Source: Sinosporangium album
GTDB lineage: Bacteria; Actinomycetota; Actinomycetes; Streptosporangiales; Streptosporangiaceae
Length of the DNA: 64,000 bases
Direction: 5' to 3'
NCBI RefSeq assembly: GCF_900100605.1
Contig: NZ_FNCN01000010.1
Location: forward strand, 185,628 to 249,627
The notes under the pieces are model-generated. The model was given only the letters and a program-made list of their open reading frames with translations. It had not been told where the DNA came from and made no database searches. Within the stretch, counting starts at the first letter, position 1. Every line of letters starts with the position of its first letter. The translations under genes were made by a program, and so were the position numbers. This document shows positions 62,953 to 64,000 of this stretch, in pieces.

Positions 62953-64000
62953 AGCCGGCCTCCGCTCCGCAGCCGGGGGTCGACGAGCGTGGTGCAGACG
63001 TCGGTGAGCAGGCTGACCGCTACCCAGGCCAGGCTCATGGCCAGCGCGAACCCCTGCACGACGGGAAGGTCTCTGGCGTTGATCGCGAGCACGATCTCCT
63101 GGCCCATCCCGGGCCACGAGAAGACGTTCTCCACCACGGCTGACCCGCCGAGGAGGAACCCCACCGTCATCGCCATGACGGCCAGGAACGGCACCAGCGC
63201 GTTGGGCAGCGCGTGGACGAGGACGACGCGCATCCTGTGGGAGCCGCGGGCCAGGGCGACGGTCACGTAGTCGGACCGGAGCGCGTCGAGCAGGCCGCCG
63301 CGCAGCAGCCGCGACCAGCGGGCGATGGGATACGCGGCCAGCGCAGCCGCCGGCATCCACACGTGCGCCCAGCTTCCGTCGGTGATGACCGATCCGACTC
63401 CCATGCGGATCACGACGAACTCGACCATCAGAAGGCTGAGGATGAAACTGGGTACGGCGGCGCCGAACAGCGCGGCGTAACGCCCCGACACGTCGGGCCA
63501 CCGCCCCGGCCATCCCGCTCCCGCGATGGCCATGGGCACAGAAACGGCGAGCGCCAGCAGCACCGTCGCCGCCATGAGCCTGACCGTCGCGGGCAGCCGT
63601 CCCGCGAGCACCTCGGTCACGGGCGCGTTGAGGCGGGTGGAGGTGCCGAGGTCGCCGCGTACGGCGTCCGCCAGCCAGGTGACGTACTGCACGGCGAGCG
63701 GCCGGTCCAGCCCGAGGTCGGCGCGGACCCGCTCCAGTTGCTCGGCGGTCGGGGCGGCCACGTTCTGCGACTGCAGGTGGCGGCGGGCGGGGTCGCCGGG
63801 CGTCAGCGGCAGCAGCCCCCACACGACCACGGTCGCGAGCAGGGCGGTGATCAGCGCCTGCGCGACGCGCCGCGACAGCGCCCCGACCAGCCGTACGGCG
63901 CCTTTCCGCCGGGAGCCGCCGGGGTTGGCGGCCTCCGCGGGCGGCCAGGCCGCGGCGGGGCCGGGCGGGGTGGGGCAGGGCGGGGTGGGGCAGGGCGGGG
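62949..64000 (-). CDS. ABC permease, DppB/NikB type (5' end beyond the window)
   Basis: At least 350 codons are in the window. The recognisable protein starts at RRVAQALITALLATVVVWGL, the first membrane helix, followed by PLTPGDPARRHLQSQ. The frame stays open to the window end without a start codon, so the gene is cut there. The N-terminal extension is Pro/Ala-rich, and at the edge it is coded by a 15-base tandem repeat (GGGGTGGGGCAGGGC). The EAA-type coupling motif is LARGSHRMRVVLVHALPNALVP and the end is GGSAVVENVFSWPGMGQ. With the permease and ATPase downstream it makes a peptide, nickel or metallophore importer. The substrate-binding protein should lie further upstream, outside the window. 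Confidence 0.88.
   Translation of the reverse strand, partial: PPCPTPPCPTPPGPAAAWPPAEAANPGGSRRKGAVRLVGALSRRVAQALITALLATVVVWGLLPLTPGDPARRHLQSQNVAAPTAEQLERVRADLGLDRPLAVQYVTWLADAVRGDLGTSTRLNAPVTEVLAGRLPATVRLMAATVLLALAVSVPMAIAGAGWPGRWPDVSGRYAALFGAAVPSFILSLLMVEFVVIRMGVGSVITDGSWAHVWMPAAALAAYPIARWSRLLRGGLLDALRSDYVTVALARGSHRMRVVLVHALPNALVPFLAVMAMTVGFLLGGSAVVENVFSWPGMGQEIVLAINARDLPVVQGFALAMSLAWVAVSLLTDVCTTLVDPRLRSGGRL

Overview
The window is high-GC DNA with GC-rich third codon positions, frequent GTG starts, GTGA/ATGA-coupled operons and typical actinomycete families: DUF574-type methyltransferases, an Xre-DUF5753 regulator, a SARP-type NB-ARC regulator, a CU044_5270-type protein and gas-vesicle relics. 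I infer a filamentous actinomycete, most likely of the Streptosporangiaceae type. No rRNA, tRNA or CRISPR array was recognised.

Left part (1-10 kb): the start of a response regulator, then a divergent lipoprotein/membrane-fusion/ABC (MacAB-like) operon. Next come a pentapeptide-repeat gene, a cold-shock gene with a structured leader, and a decayed gas-vesicle (gvp) relic. A GNAT acyltransferase/enolase-superfamily racemase pair follows with a PucR regulator, suggesting N-acylamino-acid racemisation. From 10 to 24 kb there is a small secreted protein, an Xre-STAND-WD40 gene broken in its middle, a SAM methyltransferase, a two-component system, and a carbonic anhydrase-SulP operon. The SulP transporter carries an unusually long Q/G/Y/S-rich tail. 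A GT39-like membrane glycosyltransferase and a second two-component system follow.

Middle (26-45 kb): a SARP-NB-ARC-TPR regulator, a gene-poor stretch, a GT-B-like protein with an unknown partner gene, and a convergent NB-ARC-TPR protein whose N-terminus carries an amyloid-like (RHIM/BASS-type) motif. Then come a truncated Erm methyltransferase, an alcohol dehydrogenase, an Xre-DUF5753 regulator, a second DUF574 methyltransferase, and a sigma factor/membrane protein pair. A REC-thioredoxin-reductase fusion is coupled to a cyclic-nucleotide-type sensor kinase. A VapBC module with a palindromic operator and endonuclease V close this part.

Right part (45-64 kb): a group II intron with its maturase, a secreted tripeptidyl-aminopeptidase-like hydrolase, and an Lrp regulator divergent from a fused indolepyruvate:ferredoxin oxidoreductase. 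A truncated NB-ARC gene with an N-terminal amyloid-like motif faces a small gene whose product ends in the matching motif. Last are an SDR, a YceI protein and a long minus-strand ABC operon: DppB/DppC-like permeases, a two-domain ATPase and two CydDC-like half-exporters.

The most notable theme is the accumulation of STAND/NLR-like proteins (four loci, two degraded), two carrying the same short amyloid-like motif seen at the end of the small effector-like protein at 54.6 kb. This is the layout described for bacterial NLR amyloid signalling. A second theme is in-frame tandem repeats in many genes, most extreme in the SulP tail.
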